From NCBI RefSeq assembly GCF_002483225.1, contig NZ_DLHL01000007.1, positions 1-56,732 on the forward strand: DNA of 56,732 nt, given 5' to 3'. The notes under the pieces were generated by a model. It made no database searches, was not told the DNA's origin, and saw nothing but the letters and a program-made list of their open reading frames with translations. Positions 1 through 9,259 of the stretch are shown piece after piece. A program made the translations under genes and the position numbers. The first letter of the stretch is position 1. Each line of letters starts with the position of its first letter. The DNA comes from Gemmatimonas sp. UBA7669. GTDB lineage: Bacteria > Gemmatimonadota > Gemmatimonadetes > Gemmatimonadales > Gemmatimonadaceae.

Positions 1-770
1 CCGCCGACGGCCGCACTCCAAAAGCCTTGTCGCGGATGACACGGATTCGGCGGAAACTGCACGGACCTTTGGCATTGCAGTTGCTGACTGCCGATCATTC
101 GACATGCATCGTCAACAGCTCACGCAGAGAACAGCAAGAGAACCGCAGCGAACGCAGAGGCGCGTGGGTACAGAACTCAAAAGAGACTCAGACCGCCGTT
201 GATCCGTGTTGTTTCCGCGGCATCCGTGTCATCCGCGTCGAGGCCCTTTGCTGCAGTAGACTGCTGTTCTCTGCGCTCTCTGCAGTTCTCTGGCAGTCCT
301 CTGCGTGAGCTGTTGACGGTCCGTCGGCCAGTACGATGTGCGCAGACAGGCCGTTCGCTCGGCGGCACTTCAAAAGCCTTGTCGCGGTTGACACGGATTC
401 GGCGGAAATGGCACGGATTTTTGGTATTGCAGCTGCTGACTGCCGATCATTCGACATGCATCGTCAACAGCTCACGCAGAGGACTGCCAGAGAACCGCAG
501 AGAACGCAGAGGCGCGTGGGTGGAGAGTTCAAGCGTGCCTCAGACCGCCGTTGATCCGTGTTGTTTCCGCGGCATCCGTGTCATCCGCGTCGAGGCCGTT
601 TGCTGCAGGAGACTGCTGTTCTCTGCGCTCTCTGCAGTTCTCTGGCAGTCCTCTGCGTGAGCTGTTGACGGTCCGTCGGCCAGTACGGTGTGCGCAGGCA
701 GGCCGCCGACGGCCGCACTCCAAAAGTCTCGTCGCGGATGACACGGATTCGGCGGAAACGGCACGGATTC
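1..770. repeat. Tandem 351-bp repeat array with internal inverted repeats
   Basis: Two full units and the start of a third lie head to tail. The anchor CAAAAGYCTYGTCGCGG recurs at 19, 371 and 721, giving periods of 352 and 350 bp. Each full unit has an inverted repeat with perfect 19-nt ends, GTCAACAGCTCACGCAGAG: left 111-129 with right 299-317, and left 463-481 with right 651-669. Pairing continues less perfectly for about 30 nt inward through purine-rich GCAGAG-type motifs. The units carry degenerate ATCCGTG/ATCCGCG phrases and no convincing gene; the frames that run through them are repeat-derived. The region may extend left of the window. A single diverged copy of the same arms lies at 15627-15869. 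The rest up to the FecR gene (770-1007) shows nothing recognisable. Confidence 0.85.
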
Positions 771-1007
771 GCATTGCGGAATGCCTGAAGATTGCAGCAG
801 GAAGGTGCCGTGAGTTGTACCCGTTGCGGGATGAGCCGCTACTTGGGCGAGTATTGTACCGGCATTCCTAGAGTTAACTGCATGGACAGCAACACTTTCC
901 CAAACGTAGATTAAGGAACTCCTACCGAAACATGGGGTTTGTCACCTGCCGGCTCCGGTCCCGCAGGTGAACACCCGGAGCCCGTCCTCCAATCAGGTGC
1001 GCGACCC

Positions 1008-1589
1008 ATGATCCTCGATCCCACTGGCACGGCCCCCACGCGGGTGCTCGGTCACTCCGCGCGCAACTCGGCTCTCACGCTGCTGGCGGCGTTGACCGTG
1101 GCCAGCTTCACGGCCCTCGCCATGTTCCGCGCCACCCCGGTGCGTCTGCAGGCCACCACACGGGTCGTGGAGCATCAACTGCCCGATGGTGTCACCCTGC
1201 GGCTCGAGCCCGGCAGCTCCGCGCAGATCGTGCGCGACTTTTCGCTGTGGTGGGGCAGCGAGGCCAAGCCTCGCCTCATCACTGTGCACCGCGGCCGAGG
1301 CGTGATTGCGTCCGCCGAGGGCGCGCGCCCGTTCGTGGTCGAAACACGCGACGCGCAGGTGCATCTCGACGGCTCTACCGTGCAAATCGACGCCACGGAA
1401 GTCGGACGCACGACGCTGCGAGTGGAAAAGGGCCGCGCGCTGGTGAACGCCAAGCAGGTGGGCAGCGGCGCCATGCAGAACTTCGATTCGCTGCAGGGGC
1501 AGAAGGCCACCATCATGGCGGGTGAGGGCGATCAGATCATTGCTACAGGTGGAGAACTCGAGACGGTAAGCTCAACGTCGTCGCTTTGA
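1008..1589 (+). CDS. FecR-domain membrane protein
   Basis: A 193-aa protein with a short basic N-terminus, one membrane segment (about residues 21-40) and a FecR-like beta-rich domain (about 57-150: LPDGVTLRLEPGSSAQI, then VVETRDAQVHLDGSTVQI and LRVEKGRALV). FecR-domain proteins are membrane-anchored periplasmic regulators, often of ECF sigma factors and TonB uptake. No sigma factor or TonB receptor lies beside this one, so its partner is unknown. A TTG at 939 would add 23 residues. I prefer the ATG at 1008 because the added residues are not FecR-like and would push the membrane anchor deeper into the protein. The gene is followed by a strong hairpin. Confidence 0.7.
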   Translation: MILDPTGTAPTRVLGHSARNSALTLLAALTVASFTALAMFRATPVRLQATTRVVEHQLPDGVTLRLEPGSSAQIVRDFSLWWGSEAKPRLITVHRGRGVIASAEGARPFVVETRDAQVHLDGSTVQIDATEVGRTTLRVEKGRALVNAKQVGSGAMQNFDSLQGQKATIMAGEGDQIIATGGELETVSSTSSL

Positions 1590-1611
1590 GTCCAGCGTAG
1601 ACACAAGCAAA

Positions 1612-1644
1612 AACGCGGCGGCCACAGCATGTGGTCGCCGCGTT
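1612..1644. terminator. Bidirectional stem-loop terminator
   Basis: A 14-bp stem (AACGCGGCGGCCAC at 1612-1625 with 1631-1644, one G-U pair) and a 5-nt loop lie between the convergent FecR and fabH genes. An A-run precedes the stem and a short T-rich stretch follows it, so it can serve both directions. Confidence 0.75.
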
Positions 1645-1672
1645 GTCTTTGCAGGCTATCGGTGCCTCGGAC

Positions 1673-2803
1673 TCAGCCAGCCACCGCCTCGATGAAGCGC
1701 GTGGACATCAGGGCATCGAGCGAGCGCCCATGCGGGTCCTGTCGCGCGCGAATGGCGTTGACCATCTCCAGCGCCGACTGTGCAACGGGCGGCAGTGCCG
1801 CGTCGCTCTGACGGAGCGGCGTGACACGCTGGCCCCATCGCACCAGCAGCGCGCCGTAGGTCAGGCCACCACCAAACCCCGGCATGAGCAACAGGCTGCC
1901 AGGCTTCACGCGCCCCTCGGCCAGCGCATCCGACAACGCAACCGGGACCGTGGCGGCGCTCATGTTGCCGTAGCGCTGCACGGTGAGCATGACGCGCTCC
2001 ATGGGCACGCCGGCGTACTTGGCCACGGACTCGATGATGCGCAGGTTGGCCTGGTGCGGCACCACCAGATCGATGTCGTCGGCCGTAACCCCGGCTTCGT
2101 TCATCACGCGGGCGCAGGCTTCGCTCATGCCGTGCACCGCGCGCTTGAAGATGGCCTGGCCATCAAAGTCCCACAGTGTGTCGCCGTAGTGCAGGTCGCC
2201 CTGCACATAGCTGCAGCCCATGCCACGCACACGAAGTGTCTGGCGGGCTTCAGCGTCGCAGCCCAGCACCGTGCCAACCACGCCGCCGGGTTCGTCGCTC
2301 GCCTGCAGCACCACCGCCGCGGCGCCGTCACCAAAGAGCACCGCCACGTTGCGGTTGCTCCAGTCCATGAACGGGCTGATGTACTCCACCCCAATCACCA
2401 GGGCATTCTGCACCATGCCGCTCTGGATCATGGCCGTGGCGCTGGCCAGTCCGTAGAGAAAGCTCGTGCAGGCCGTGTTCACATCCATGGCGGCGGCCCG
2501 GGTGGCCTTGAGGGCGATCTGCACGCCCGACGCCGAGTTGGGCACCTGCTCATCGGGCGAACAACTGCCATAGACGATGAGCTCGAGTTCGGCGGGGTCG
2601 AGATCGGCGCAGGCCAGGGCGCGGCGGCTCGCCAGCGTAGCCATTTCGATGGCTGACACGTGGGAAATGCGGCGTTCCTTCATGCCGGTGCGCTGCACGA
2701 TCCACTCATCCGATGTCTCGAGGAAGGTGGAGAGGTCCTGGTTGGTGAGCACGGCCGGTGGCAGGCCGTCACCCCAGCCGGTGATATGCGCGTAGCGAGT
2801 CAC
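1673..2803 (-). CDS. fabH: Beta-ketoacyl-ACP synthase III
   Basis: This enzyme condenses an acyl-CoA with malonyl-ACP to start fatty acid synthesis in the cytoplasm. With the GTG start at 2803 the protein begins MTRYAHITGWG, as FabH proteins do, and the triad falls at Cys112 (NTACTSF), His250 (VPHQAN) and Asn280 (YGNMSAA), with Cys112 matching the classic FabH numbering. A TTG start at 2848 would add 15 residues that are not FabH-like. At 376 aa it is longer than the usual 320 or so, because of a roughly 45-residue C-terminal tail after the final ALLVRWG strand. It stands alone, with no other fab genes nearby, so a role in secondary lipid or polyketide initiation is also possible. Confidence 0.88.
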   Translation of the reverse strand: MTRYAHITGWGDGLPPAVLTNQDLSTFLETSDEWIVQRTGMKERRISHVSAIEMATLASRRALACADLDPAELELIVYGSCSPDEQVPNSASGVQIALKATRAAAMDVNTACTSFLYGLASATAMIQSGMVQNALVIGVEYISPFMDWSNRNVAVLFGDGAAAVVLQASDEPGGVVGTVLGCDAEARQTLRVRGMGCSYVQGDLHYGDTLWDFDGQAIFKRAVHGMSEACARVMNEAGVTADDIDLVVPHQANLRIIESVAKYAGVPMERVMLTVQRYGNMSAATVPVALSDALAEGRVKPGSLLLMPGFGGGLTYGALLVRWGQRVTPLRQSDAALPPVAQSALEMVNAIRARQDPHGRSLDALMSTRFIEAVAG

Positions 2804-3020
2804 GGGACGGGAGGGGAAGGGGAGGGACGTCGAGGGACGAGCCGTCAATGCGGCGACGGTTCACATCACCCGGATTCCCTACACTACGGATGGGTTCGAA
2901 CAGCGACAAGGCGTAGCAAGTGGTCAGATTCGATACACTGCTCCAGAATTCACCGCGGGCGGTCGACTTTCCCCCAATGCGACTCCGGTTCCTCGGGGAC
3001 CGCGTCACTTTCGGATCTCC

Positions 3021-5372
3021 ATGCTCTTCCCCGCTGCGTTACCACGCGATTCGCCCCTGGCGCTGTTGGCGCCGACCCACGACCACGGGTTCTCCGCGGT
3101 CGAGGTGGGGGAGATCATGGACGGCATTTATGCGCGCGGCGACCGACTCATGCTGTGGTTTCTGGCGTCGCACATGGCGCTCGCACTGGCGTTGGCTGCG
3201 GTGCACGGGACCTGGCTGGTCACCATCACGGTTGGCGGACTGACCTGCGCGCTCTTTGCGCTGAGTGTCTGGGCCATGCCGCGCACTTTCTTCACGCGTG
3301 TGCTCGCCGGCGTGGCGCAGCAGGCTTTTGTAGCCCTGCACATTTTCCAGTTGCACGGGCAGTCGGAGCAACACTTCTGGTACTTCACGGCCTTCACCAT
3401 GATGATCGTGTACCAGGACTGGCGCTGCATGTGGCCCGGTGCACTACTCATCATTGGGCAACATTCGCTCTTTGCGTGGCTGCACAACGTTGGGTATCCG
3501 GTGCACTTCTTTCCGGAAGACCACGTTGGTTTCACCAAGTTGTTCTTCCATTTCGGTATTGCGCTGGTGCACGTGGTGCTTTGCGGTTACTGGGCGCACC
3601 TGCTGCGTCTGCAAACGCTGGGTGATGCCTGGCGCAGACGCCAATTGCAGCAGGATCAGCAAATGCTCGAAGCGCAGCTCACACGTCTGCGCGAGTCCGA
3701 GTCCAAGCTGCAGGCCAGTGGCGATGCGTTACGCGCAGCGTCCCGCCGTCAACGAGCCATTCTGGACAACAGCGATGATGGCCTGTGGGTGCAGGATCTC
3801 GACGGACATATCACGGCCGTGAACGTGGCGTTTGCCCGCATGGTGGGGCGCGACCTTCGCCAGGTCATCGGCACCCATACCCGTGACCTCGTCTGCGAGA
3901 GCTTTGGCGAGGCGCTCACCCAGCACGTCCGTGACAGCCTCAAGACCACCACACCGGTCACCCGTGAGTACCGACATGCGGTTCAGGGCGATGAGCGCAT
4001 TCTCGAGATCACGCTCCGCACCATCCGGGATGACCACGGCCTGGCCACCGGGCTCGCGGGTGCCGTGCGGGACATCACCGAGCGGCGTCGCCTCGAAGCG
4101 GAGCGGCTGCAGGATGAGTCCCGACTGCGTGAAGCGCAAAAGCTTGAAAGCCTTGGGCTCCTGGCCGGCGGCATTGCGCACGACTTCAACAATCTGCTGG
4201 GTGTCATCCGCGCGAACGCCGAGTTGGCGCGCGAGGAGCTGCAGCATGTGCCGCAAGCGGATGATGTGTCGCAGCCGCTGACCCATATCGAGCAGGCCAC
4301 GGCGCGCGCGACGGACCTGACTCGGCAGATGCTCGCCTACGCCGGTATGGGCCGGGTAGTCATCACCCGGCTCGATGTATCAGCCATGGTGCGGGATACC
4401 GCGAGTCTGCTGCGCGCGGCCATGTCCAAGAAGGTGGTGCTGCAATTCGAACTGAGTGAACAGTTGCCCGAGGTGGAGGGCGACGCCACACAGCTGCGGC
4501 AGGTTGTCATGAACCTCATCAGCAATGCGGCCGACGCCATTGGCGAGGCGGAGGGCGCGGTGCTCTTGCGCACGTTCCATCGCGACATCACCCAGGGTGA
4601 GGTGCGTTCGCACCACGGGCTCGACCCACTGCCCAACGGTCACTACGTGGTGGTGGAAGTGCGCGACAGCGGCATTGGCATGACTGCCGAGACACTCAGT
4701 CGCATTTTCGATCCCTTCTTCACCACCAAGTTTGTAGGTCGCGGGCTCGGTCTGGCGGCCGTGCTTGGCATTCTGCGCGCTCACGGCGGCGGTGTGGACA
4801 TTGCATCCACCCCAGGCAGTGGCACGCGCTTTCGGGTGTTCCTGCCGGTTGCAGGGAATGCTGCGACGCCCGCCCCGGCCGAATCGGTCGTTGCCAGTGA
4901 GGAGCAGGTCGGCACGACGAGGGCGGAGCATGCGGCGGCTGCCACGCGCCTGTCCGGTCGGGTACTGGTGGTCGACGATGAGGCCATGCTGCGCACACTC
5001 GCGGTGCGGGTACTGTCGCGCGCCGGGCTCGAGGTGTTGCACGCCGAAGATGGCGCGGAGGCTCTGGCACATCTTCGCATGACGCCCGAGGTGGAGCGGC
5101 AAGGGCGGGACACGCCACCGGCCCATGTGGACCTTGTCCTGCTGGACATGCTGATGCCGCGCCTCAATGGTGAGGAAACGCTGCGCGTGATTCGCGCGCA
5201 TCACCCCACCTTGCCGGTCATTCTCACGAGTGGGTTCAGCGAAGCCGTCGGTGCCAGCCGGCTGCTCGACGATCCCCACGTCTGCTTCATTCAGAAGCCC
5301 TACGGCGCGCAGGAACTGCTCAAACTGGTGGCGCAGTTCCTGCCCGCCGGCGAACTCAGTACCAGAGCCTGA
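3021..5372 (+). CDS. Hybrid sensor histidine kinase/response regulator
   Basis: A 783-aa membrane signalling protein. The N-terminus has several hydrophobic segments (about 45-190) containing conserved His/Trp-rich stretches (FWYFTAFTMMIVYQDW). A coiled linker leads to a PAS/PAC domain (about 244-360). The kinase core has His387 in AGGIAHDFNNLL, the N box NLISNAADAIGEAE (about 497), the G1 box RDSGIGM and the G2 box GRGLGLAAV. The C-terminus is a receiver with an acidic pair (VVDDE, about 652) and phospho-acceptor Asp709 (VLLDMLMP). The TSGF and QKPYG ends of the receiver are intact. The signal is unknown. Its last 17 bp overlap the convergent copB gene. No separate output regulator is adjacent. 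Confidence 0.88.
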   Translation: MLFPAALPRDSPLALLAPTHDHGFSAVEVGEIMDGIYARGDRLMLWFLASHMALALALAAVHGTWLVTITVGGLTCALFALSVWAMPRTFFTRVLAGVAQQAFVALHIFQLHGQSEQHFWYFTAFTMMIVYQDWRCMWPGALLIIGQHSLFAWLHNVGYPVHFFPEDHVGFTKLFFHFGIALVHVVLCGYWAHLLRLQTLGDAWRRRQLQQDQQMLEAQLTRLRESESKLQASGDALRAASRRQRAILDNSDDGLWVQDLDGHITAVNVAFARMVGRDLRQVIGTHTRDLVCESFGEALTQHVRDSLKTTTPVTREYRHAVQGDERILEITLRTIRDDHGLATGLAGAVRDITERRRLEAERLQDESRLREAQKLESLGLLAGGIAHDFNNLLGVIRANAELAREELQHVPQADDVSQPLTHIEQATARATDLTRQMLAYAGMGRVVITRLDVSAMVRDTASLLRAAMSKKVVLQFELSEQLPEVEGDATQLRQVVMNLISNAADAIGEAEGAVLLRTFHRDITQGEVRSHHGLDPLPNGHYVVVEVRDSGIGMTAETLSRIFDPFFTTKFVGRGLGLAAVLGILRAHGGGVDIASTPGSGTRFRVFLPVAGNAATPAPAESVVASEEQVGTTRAEHAAAATRLSGRVLVVDDEAMLRTLAVRVLSRAGLEVLHAEDGAEALAHLRMTPEVERQGRDTPPAHVDLVLLDMLMPRLNGEETLRVIRAHHPTLPVILTSGFSEAVGASRLLDDPHVCFIQKPYGAQELLKLVAQFLPAGELSTRA

Positions 5373-6132
5373 GTCCCATTACCAGGCGCGTCTCACCGAC
5401 TTCGCCACCGCCGCTTCGCACGAGACGGGCGCTGCGTCCATAAGCGCGCTCCCACACGATGCCCGCATAGGGCGCGAACTCTCGCCGGATCTCGTACCGC
5501 GCCCGCAGGCCGAACGCGCTTTCGCTGAGTCCTCTCCCCACACCAAACTCGGTGTCATCCTGCAGCGCTGCCGATGACTCCAGTCGCGGCTGCAGCACCA
5601 GGCGCTGGGTCACGAACAGGTCGTAGGACGCCGTGAGGTTGAGCGAGACACGGCCACGGCTGGTAACAAACAGCGAGGGCTCGACTTCGAACCAGCCCGG
5701 CGCGAGGCCCTGAACGCCAAGCACGGCGCCCGTGCGTGTCACGGTGCGGCGGCCAACGCGGGCAAGGTCGCTGCGTACCCCGATCTGCGCGTCCCACCAG
5801 GGCGAGATCATCTGACCGTAGAGCAGCTGCACTTCGCCGTGCGCGCCGCCGCCCACCGTGGGTGCGGCGCCGTCGATCTTGAACCACAGGCGACGACGCG
5901 CCCCTCCAGTCCAGCCCACGATGTCGAACAGCACCGGCCGTTCGCTGGCGGCCGCGTCGTGCTCGAGCATCTCTGACAGTACAAACGTCTCGCGGGTCCA
6001 GGCCATGTCGTGGGCACCATGCGCGGCGGTGTCGCGCGCAACTGGCGCTCCGCCCTGCGCGCCGAGCGTCGCACCAGGCAACAGCGCCAGGGCAACGCGC
6101 ACCGCGAGTCGGCGCAGTCGCTCACTGCGCAT
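5356..6132 (-). CDS. copB: Copper resistance outer-membrane protein B
   Basis: A 258-aa CopB-family protein, a periplasm/outer-membrane beta-barrel that accompanies the CopA oxidase. The sequence has a signal peptide (LAVRVALALLPGATLGAQ) and CopB-type phrases: DIVGWTGGARRRLWFKIDGA, VQLLYGQMISPWWDAQIGVRSD, LAPGWFEVEPSLFVTSRG, and a terminal strand ending in LRLWY, as outer-membrane barrels do. The ATG at 6132 has a GGAG eight bases upstream and overlaps the copA stop by 11 nt, so the two are translationally coupled. The usual Met/His-rich N-terminal segment of CopB is almost missing here (only HGAHDM); the long Met/His repeat sits in CopA instead. Confidence 0.88.
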   Translation of the reverse strand: MRSERLRRLAVRVALALLPGATLGAQGGAPVARDTAAHGAHDMAWTRETFVLSEMLEHDAAASERPVLFDIVGWTGGARRRLWFKIDGAAPTVGGGAHGEVQLLYGQMISPWWDAQIGVRSDLARVGRRTVTRTGAVLGVQGLAPGWFEVEPSLFVTSRGRVSLNLTASYDLFVTQRLVLQPRLESSAALQDDTEFGVGRGLSESAFGLRARYEIRREFAPYAGIVWERAYGRSARLVRSGGGEVGETRLVMGLRLWY

Positions 6133-8089
6133 CGGTCGCTCCGGACTCATGATGCGCGTGATGCGCGTGCGCATCAGCCGGCAGGACACGGAACTCACGG
6201 AACATGCCGACTTCCATGTGATACAGCACGTGGCAGTGGAACGCCCATCGACCCACCGCATCGGCCGTCACCAGCAGTGACACCCGCTCCGCCGGCTTCA
6301 CGTTGATGGTGTGAATGCGCGGGCTGCGATTGCCATGCCCGTTCTCCAGTTCCATCCACAGGCCATGCAGGTGCATGGGATGATTCATCATGGTGTCGTT
6401 CACCATGGTGAGTCGAATGCGCTCCCCCTGGCGGAGCGTGATGGGTTCCGCCTCGCTGTACGGCACTCCATTGAGGCCCCAGGTGAAGCGCTCCATGTTG
6501 CCAGTGAGGTGGAGCTCGATTTCCCGTTCAGGCTCACGGAACTCAGGCCACGGCGCGGGTGCCTTGAGATCGGTGTAGCACAGCACACGCCGTCCATCGT
6601 TGCCAAGTCCCGTGCCGGGTTCAGCCAGTCGGCTCTTGGTGGACATGGGGACCATGGCGTTCTCGGGGCCATGGTTGCGGGGCGCGTGCGGTGTTTCCGG
6701 TTCGATGCTGCCAGCGGCGCGCAATGCGGACGCGGAGGCGGCAGCCGGCGCCGCCGTCGGCATGGCATGCCCCGCATGCGGATCAGCGGCGGCGGCTGCC
6801 TTGGCCGGTGGCGTGCCGTGACCCATGGCGGCGTGATCAACGGCCGCACTGGAGTCCGCCTTGGCCGGCGGCGCGCCGTGTCCCATCGCAGCATGATCCA
6901 TGGCACCATGGTCCATGCTGCCATGATCCATGCCCATGTCCACCATGCCAAGAATGGGCCGCTTCCGTCGCGCCGGCAGTTGTGCCGTCATCCCCTCGCG
7001 CGGTGCGAGGGTGGCCGCCGTATAGCCGCTGCGATCCATGGTCTCGGCATACAGCGTGTACGCCGTGTCCTCGGGCAGTGTGACGATGACGTCGTAGGTC
7101 TCCGCAATGCCGATGCGGAACTCCTCGATGTCCACCGGTTCCACCGGCTGACCACTCACTTCGACGAGTGACATGGTGACGCCAGGAATGCGCACGTCGT
7201 AGAACGTGCCGGCCGAGGCGTTGACGAAGCGCAGGCGCACGCGCTCACCCGGCGTGAACTGGCCGTACCACGGCGTCTCGGCAACATGACCGTTGAGCAG
7301 GTACGAGTAGGTGGCGCCCGTTACGTCGGCAATGTCCGTGGGATTCATGCGCATGCCGGCCCACATGAACCGTTCGCTCACCGTGGTCTTGAATCCATCA
7401 CGGGCCACGTCGCGGAAGAAATCCGCCACCGTGCGACGCTGATAGTTGTAGGCGTCCGGCTGCTTCTTGAGGCGCGACAGCACGCGCCGCGGGTTCTCGA
7501 AGGTCCAGTCGGAGAGTACGATCATGTGCTGGCGATCGTACGCTGGTGCCGTCGTGTCCGCCGGTTCGATGACAATGGACCCGTAGTGCCCGAGTTGCTC
7601 CTGCAGGCCCGAATGGCTGTGAAACCAGTATGTGCCCGACTGCTGAATATCGAAGCGATACTCGAAGGTCTCACCGGGCCGAATGCCCGGGAAACTGAGG
7701 CCCGGTACACCGTCCATGTTGGTTGGCAGGATGATGCCATGCCAGTGAATGGAGGTGTCTTCGCGCAACGTGTTGTGCACACGAAGCACCGCCGTTTCGC
7801 CTTCGCGGAAGCGCAGTACCGGACCCGGTACCGTGCCGTTGATGGTGACGGTGCGCGCGTTGCGTCCATCGAGGCGCAGCGTGGTCTCGGCGATGGTGAG
7901 GTCGTACTCGCGCACGCCGTTGGGCGCCGGCGGCAGGGGGCCAAGGCCCGGCTCGAGCTGCGCAGTCGGTGCGCCGGCATGCAGCGCCCGGGGCAGTACA
8001 GCACCGGCGCCAGTCGCCGCGGCGGTGCCGAGAGCGGCGCCCATGAAGCGCCGGCGGGAGACGGGACGTTGGAGGATATGATCAGGCAC
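6122..8089 (-). CDS. copA: TAT-exported multicopper oxidase, copper resistance A
   Basis: A 655-aa periplasmic multicopper oxidase likely to oxidise Cu(I) to Cu(II). The N-terminus is a twin-arginine signal (SRRRFMGAALGTAAATGAGA). Copper ligands are visible in HWHGIILP and YWFHSHSGLQEQ in the first domain and in HPMHLHG and HCHVLYHMEVGM at the C-terminus. Between the second and third cupredoxin domains lies a Met/His/Gly-rich insert with reiterated MDHG and DHAAMGHG units (about residues 380-450), typical of CopA/PcoA and probably a copper store. It is the first gene of the copAB operon, transcribed away from the operator at 8146-8162. Confidence 0.93.
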   Translation of the reverse strand: MPDHILQRPVSRRRFMGAALGTAAATGAGAVLPRALHAGAPTAQLEPGLGPLPPAPNGVREYDLTIAETTLRLDGRNARTVTINGTVPGPVLRFREGETAVLRVHNTLREDTSIHWHGIILPTNMDGVPGLSFPGIRPGETFEYRFDIQQSGTYWFHSHSGLQEQLGHYGSIVIEPADTTAPAYDRQHMIVLSDWTFENPRRVLSRLKKQPDAYNYQRRTVADFFRDVARDGFKTTVSERFMWAGMRMNPTDIADVTGATYSYLLNGHVAETPWYGQFTPGERVRLRFVNASAGTFYDVRIPGVTMSLVEVSGQPVEPVDIEEFRIGIAETYDVIVTLPEDTAYTLYAETMDRSGYTAATLAPREGMTAQLPARRKRPILGMVDMGMDHGSMDHGAMDHAAMGHGAPPAKADSSAAVDHAAMGHGTPPAKAAAAADPHAGHAMPTAAPAAASASALRAAGSIEPETPHAPRNHGPENAMVPMSTKSRLAEPGTGLGNDGRRVLCYTDLKAPAPWPEFREPEREIELHLTGNMERFTWGLNGVPYSEAEPITLRQGERIRLTMVNDTMMNHPMHLHGLWMELENGHGNRSPRIHTINVKPAERVSLLVTADAVGRWAFHCHVLYHMEVGMFREFRVLPADAHAHHAHHESGATDAQ

Positions 8090-8145
8090 GGAATGGCTCA
8101 GTCAGGGGCCACGGGCAACGGGCGAACACTGCCTTGCGGATCGAG

Positions 8146-8162
8146 CTTTACACACTGTAAAG
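8146..8162. promoter_or_regulatory. Palindromic operator between copAB and the repressor operon
   Basis: A perfect inverted repeat, CTTTACA-CAC-TGTAAAG, lies in the 118-bp divergent region. It contains the TACA...TGTA half-sites characteristic of BlaI/MecI/CopY-family operators, and the next operon encodes such a repressor. The spacer is 3 nt rather than the 2 nt of the classical CopY box. Being central, one site could control both directions. Binding is inferred. Confidence 0.7.
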
Positions 8163-8207
8163 TACTCAGGTCCAGAAAAAGTTCACTCCCCGTGCCGGAG
8201 CGTTTTC

Positions 8208-8744
8208 ATGCCGCGTCACTTCTCGTCCGCAGTAATGGTTCTGACCATGGCGGTCCTGGCGACTGAATCCGCGGCCGCCCAGGCAGCCGGCCACGCTGGG
8301 CACGCGGGCCATGCGCCCTCTGCGGCCACACAAGCCACCCCGGAGGTCGCGGCCGTGACACAGGCCATTCGGGCGCTGTTTGCCGCCGCCGAGCGGGGAG
8401 ATATGGCGGCACTCGACAGCCTGTACGCCGGCGACAGCCTCATTGTGATGGAAGGCGCGGGTATCAATCGGGGCTGGACGGACTACCGGGATCACCATCT
8501 CGCACCCGAGCTCAAGGAGTTTCGCAACTTTCGCTATCGTCCGTTCGAGATCGAGGCGCGGGTGTCGGGGACGATGGCGTGGGCCAATTTCCGCTACGCG
8601 CTCATGGCCGACCTGCCCGACCGCAAGGTGGACGCGGTGGGCCGCGGCACCGCCATTCTCGAGCGCCGGGGCAATCGCTGGATTGTCCGACTGACGCACA
8701 CGGCCAGTAGGGCTCGACGGGCCGGCGATCCGCCCATGCCCTGA
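8208..8744 (+). CDS. Secreted NTF2-like (SnoaL/DUF4440-type) protein
   Basis: A 178-aa protein with a signal peptide (VMVLTMAVLATESAAAQ), a short His-rich linker (HAGHAGHA), and an NTF2-fold domain (about 48-170: AIRALFAAAERGDMAALDSLYAGDSLIVMEG, then WANFRYALMADL and GTAILERRGNRWIVRLTHTA). Proteins of this type turn up next to copper oxidases; their biochemical role is unclear, and the His linker suggests metal contact in the periplasm. It sits directly downstream of the operator and 45 nt ahead of the BlaI-type gene, so it is probably the first gene of the regulatory operon. Confidence 0.75.
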   Translation: MPRHFSSAVMVLTMAVLATESAAAQAAGHAGHAGHAPSAATQATPEVAAVTQAIRALFAAAERGDMAALDSLYAGDSLIVMEGAGINRGWTDYRDHHLAPELKEFRNFRYRPFEIEARVSGTMAWANFRYALMADLPDRKVDAVGRGTAILERRGNRWIVRLTHTASRARRAGDPPMP

Positions 8745-8789
8745 GCCGCAACGGTTGCCACGCCAGCACATGCTCGAATAGACTCCGCC

Positions 8790-9254
8790 ATGGCCCCTCG
8801 CAAGACATCGGACAGCGCACCCGCGTCGCCGCGTCTGCCTGGAAAGGTTCGCCTTTCGGGACAGGGGCTTGGCGCCGTGCTCGGAGACCTCGAGTCCCGC
8901 CTCATGCGCCTGTGCTGGGACGCGCAGCAGCCGCTGACCGCGCGTGAGATTCACGAGCAACTGCGCGCCGAGCATCCCGTGTCACCGCTTACAAGCACGA
9001 CGGTGCTCAATCGTCTGGTGACCAAGGGATTCCTCTCGCGCACACGAGTGGATGGTTTGCTGCGCTACCAGCCGCAGATCGACGAGTCCGCGTTTGTGGC
9101 TCAGGCCTCGCGGCACGCTGTCGAAGGCATCCTGTCACTCGGCACTGCCGCCGTGACGGCGTCCATTGTGGACGTGCTGGCTGAGCGCGATCCGGCCCAG
9201 CTTCAGGAACTGGCGCGGCTCATTCAGCGCCGGCTGGGCGAACGCGAGGGTTGA
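8790..9254 (+). CDS. BlaI/MecI/CopY-family transcriptional repressor
   Basis: A 154-aa winged-helix repressor. After a roughly 30-residue basic N-terminal extension comes the family pattern LGDLESRLMRLCWDAQQPLTAREIHEQL, then SPLTSTTVLNRLVTKGFLSR (recognition helix) and a C-terminal dimerisation region containing the usual cleavage-prone segment. It belongs to an operon with the M56 peptidase that follows, which should inactivate it when copper (or another inducer) is sensed. Its predicted target is the palindrome at 8146-8162, which would make the system self-regulating. No Cys-rich copper-binding tail of the enterococcal CopY type is present, so sensing presumably lies in the partner. Confidence 0.87.
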   Translation: MAPRKTSDSAPASPRLPGKVRLSGQGLGAVLGDLESRLMRLCWDAQQPLTAREIHEQLRAEHPVSPLTSTTVLNRLVTKGFLSRTRVDGLLRYQPQIDESAFVAQASRHAVEGILSLGTAAVTASIVDVLAERDPAQLQELARLIQRRLGEREG

Positions 9255-9259
9255 GCAGT

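Noticed and set aside
1..770. Possible CRISPR array
   Set aside because: Units are about 351 bp, nearly identical throughout, with no short repeats alternating with unique spacers and no cas genes.
1631..2656. Long open plus-strand frame opposite fabH
   Set aside because: It is the complement of a clear FabH and is His/Ala/Arg-rich without protein motifs; GC-rich DNA leaves antisense frames open.
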